DNA of 64,000 nucleotides from contig JAFRZW010000004.1 in NCBI GenBank assembly GCA_017442365.1, forward strand, positions 139,445-203,444, read 5' to 3'. The stretch comes from Rikenellaceae bacterium. Its GTDB lineage: Bacteria; Bacteroidota; Bacteroidia; Bacteroidales; Rikenellaceae. Below, in pieces: positions 62,532-64,000 of the stretch. Every line of letters begins with the position of its first letter. The stretch's first letter is position 1. The translations under genes were made by a program, and so were the position numbers. The notes beneath the pieces are model-generated. The model had not been told where the DNA came from. It was given only the letters and a program-made list of their open reading frames with translations, and did not search any database.

Positions 62532-64000
62532 ATGAAAAAACTTACTATTCTGGCCGTTGCGTTGCTCGCCGCAGCATCGGTTTCGGCCAAAAGTTGGATC
62601 CGCACCAACTTGATTGGTTACATCAACACGCTGCCCAAGGTGGCTGTCGTAATTGCTGACACCCCCACCGAGGTCGCAACTTTTGACGTTTGCGAGGCTC
62701 GCAGTGGCAAGGTCGTTTTCACAGGCAAGGCTGTCGAGAAAGATGGCTCGGTTTGGGGTATGAAGAGTGCCTACCGTCTGCCGTTCAGCGAACTGACCAA
62801 AGAGGGTGCATACTACATTAAGATTGGCGACACCCGCTCGGAGAATTTCCGCATTGGCAACGACATCTATGCCGATGCAGGCAATATGCCGTTGTACTAT
62901 ATGCGCCAGCAGCGCTGTGGCTACAACCCCTACACGGGCGAGGAGTGCCACCAGCACGATGGCTACATCGTTGATCACCCCACACGTACGGGCGAGCATA
63001 TCGACGTTCGTGGCGGTTGGCACGATGCTACCGACCAGCTGCAATATCTGATGACCTCGGCTAATGCTACATTCCAGATGTTGTTCGCTTACTACAAGAA
63101 CCCCGATCAGTTCACTGACAAGTTCGACGCAGCAGGTAACAAGGGCAAGAATGGCGTGCCCGACATCTTGGACGAGGCTCGTTGGGGCTTGGAGTGGTTG
63201 AAGCGTATGAATCCCGACTCGGCCGTTATGTTCAACCAGATCGCTGACGACCGCGACCACACCGGTATTCGCGAGCCGCACACCGACAAGGTTGATTACG
63301 GTTGGGGGCCCGGTATGGGTCGTCCCGTATATTTCATCACCGGTAAGGTTCAGGGCATCGGCAAGTACAAGAACCGCAATACGGGTGTAGCGTCGGCAGC
63401 AGCTAAGTATGCGTCGGCATTCGCTTTGGGTTCGGTTCTGTTCGAGAAGATCGACCCCGAATTTGCCGAGAGTATGAAGAAGAAGGCAGTAGATGCAATG
63501 GCATTTGCTGAGGGCGATCCGGGTGCATTCCACGGCGTATGCTACAAAGAGCCCTACTTCTACGAGGAGGCTAACTGGATCGACGATATGGAGTTGGCAG
63601 CTATCGCTCTGCACCTGATGGAGCCCGACAACGAGTATTGGCTCAAACGTGCTGATTACTGGGGCGAGTTGGAGCCTATCACTCCGTGGATGGAGACCGG
63701 CAAGGCTCGCCACTATCAGTGGTATCCGTTCGTGAACTTGGGCCACTACCTGATCGCTCAGGAGGGCAACGACGCTCAGAAGGCAAAGTATGAGAGCTAT
63801 ATGAGCGAGGGTCTGATGCACATCGAGAATCGCGCAGGCGAGGATCCGTTCTATCACGGTGTTCCTTTCCACTGGTGCTCGAACAACTTCACCTTTGGTG
63901 CGCTGACTCAGTTGCGTCTGTACCACGAGCTGACGGGCGACGAGAAGTACCTCGAAATGGAGGCAGCTCTGCTCGACTGGATCTTCGGTTGCAACCCGTG
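62532..64000 (+). CDS. Glycoside hydrolase family 9 enzyme (truncated by window end)
   Basis: The first 489 residues are present; the gene runs off the right edge. A signal peptide (MKKLTILAVALLAAASVSA-K) is followed by an Ig-like CelD_N domain (about 22-108) and an (alpha/alpha)6 GH9 catalytic domain. The conserved acidic pair is Asp165 and Asp168 in GGWHDATDQLQY. The acid Glu would lie beyond the window. GH9 enzymes are best known as cellulases, but some release glucosamine from chitosan-type oligosaccharides; beside NamZ and an acetyltransferase that would be a fitting activity. This is inference from context. Confidence 0.85.
   Translation, partial: MKKLTILAVALLAAASVSAKSWIRTNLIGYINTLPKVAVVIADTPTEVATFDVCEARSGKVVFTGKAVEKDGSVWGMKSAYRLPFSELTKEGAYYIKIGDTRSENFRIGNDIYADAGNMPLYYMRQQRCGYNPYTGEECHQHDGYIVDHPTRTGEHIDVRGGWHDATDQLQYLMTSANATFQMLFAYYKNPDQFTDKFDAAGNKGKNGVPDILDEARWGLEWLKRMNPDSAVMFNQIADDRDHTGIREPHTDKVDYGWGPGMGRPVYFITGKVQGIGKYKNRNTGVASAAAKYASAFALGSVLFEKIDPEFAESMKKKAVDAMAFAEGDPGAFHGVCYKEPYFYEEANWIDDMELAAIALHLMEPDNEYWLKRADYWGELEPITPWMETGKARHYQWYPFVNLGHYLIAQEGNDAQKAKYESYMSEGLMHIENRAGEDPFYHGVPFHWCSNNFTFGALTQLRLYHELTGDEKYLEMEAALLDWIFGCNP

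Overview
The window looks like ordinary chromosome from a member of the Bacteroidota, most likely order Bacteroidales. The reasons are the many TAnnTTTG -7 promoter boxes with a TTG/TTTG box about 19-21 bases upstream, the near absence of Shine-Dalgarno sequences, Na+-NQR, a PPi-type phosphofructokinase, a glutaminyl-tRNA synthetase, and Bacteroidota-typical families (DUF349, DUF4369-TlpA, BT_3928-like DoxX, DUF4919, NamZ/DUF1343). A Rikenellaceae/Alistipes-like source is plausible, but the sequence alone does not prove it. No rRNA, CRISPR array, insertion sequence, integrase or phage gene was seen.

Layout. 1-7.2 kb: the start of a sugar MFS transporter, a tiny membrane ORF, gpmI-alaS on the minus strand, and divergently two overlapping M23 peptidase paralogues. 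7.2-11.2 kb (minus): a secreted transglutaminase-like protein, a candidate 6S RNA, a 2-hydroxyacid dehydrogenase, TcdA and a TatD-like hydrolase. 11.4-17.2 kb (plus): the complete nqrABCDEF operon. 17.3-24.2 kb: addB-like and a DUF2807 gene (minus) facing away from an addA-like helicase-nuclease (plus). 24.3-27.3 kb (plus): a compact ABC exporter / HPr-kinase-like / SipW-like peptidase operon. 27.3-33.3 kb: lipoprotein, HTH+DUF2975 pair with repeated operator-like sites, fabI, a DUF4919 protein, ligA, and a small acidic-tail protein. 33.4-43.1 kb: NlpC/P60, pfp, POT peptide transporter, glgB, tRNA-Gln(TTG), TSCPD protein, glycosyltransferase, PH-domain and DUF2752 proteins, and an SDR-type threonine dehydrogenase. 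43.2-53.3 kb (minus): outer-membrane-like protein, glnS, DoxX/BT_3928-like protein, tmk, yidC, pyrG and a DUF349 protein.

53.7-57.0 kb (plus): ackA-ptb-buk, a substrate-level-phosphorylation block linking acyl-CoA to acetate and butyrate (or related acids) plus ATP. With Na+-NQR and PPi-PFK in the same window this suggests an anaerobic fermenter. 57.1-64.0 kb: a DUF4369-TlpA lipoprotein, then a divergent cluster for cell-wall or amino-sugar saccharides: a serine hydrolase and an HGSNAT-like membrane acetyltransferase on minus, and NamZ (exo-N-acetylmuramidase family) plus a GH9 enzyme on plus, the last cut by the window end.

Most worth following up: the ABC/HprK-like/peptidase operon, the NamZ-GH9-HGSNAT-serine hydrolase cluster, the 6S RNA candidate, and the operator repeats of the HTH/DUF2975 pair.
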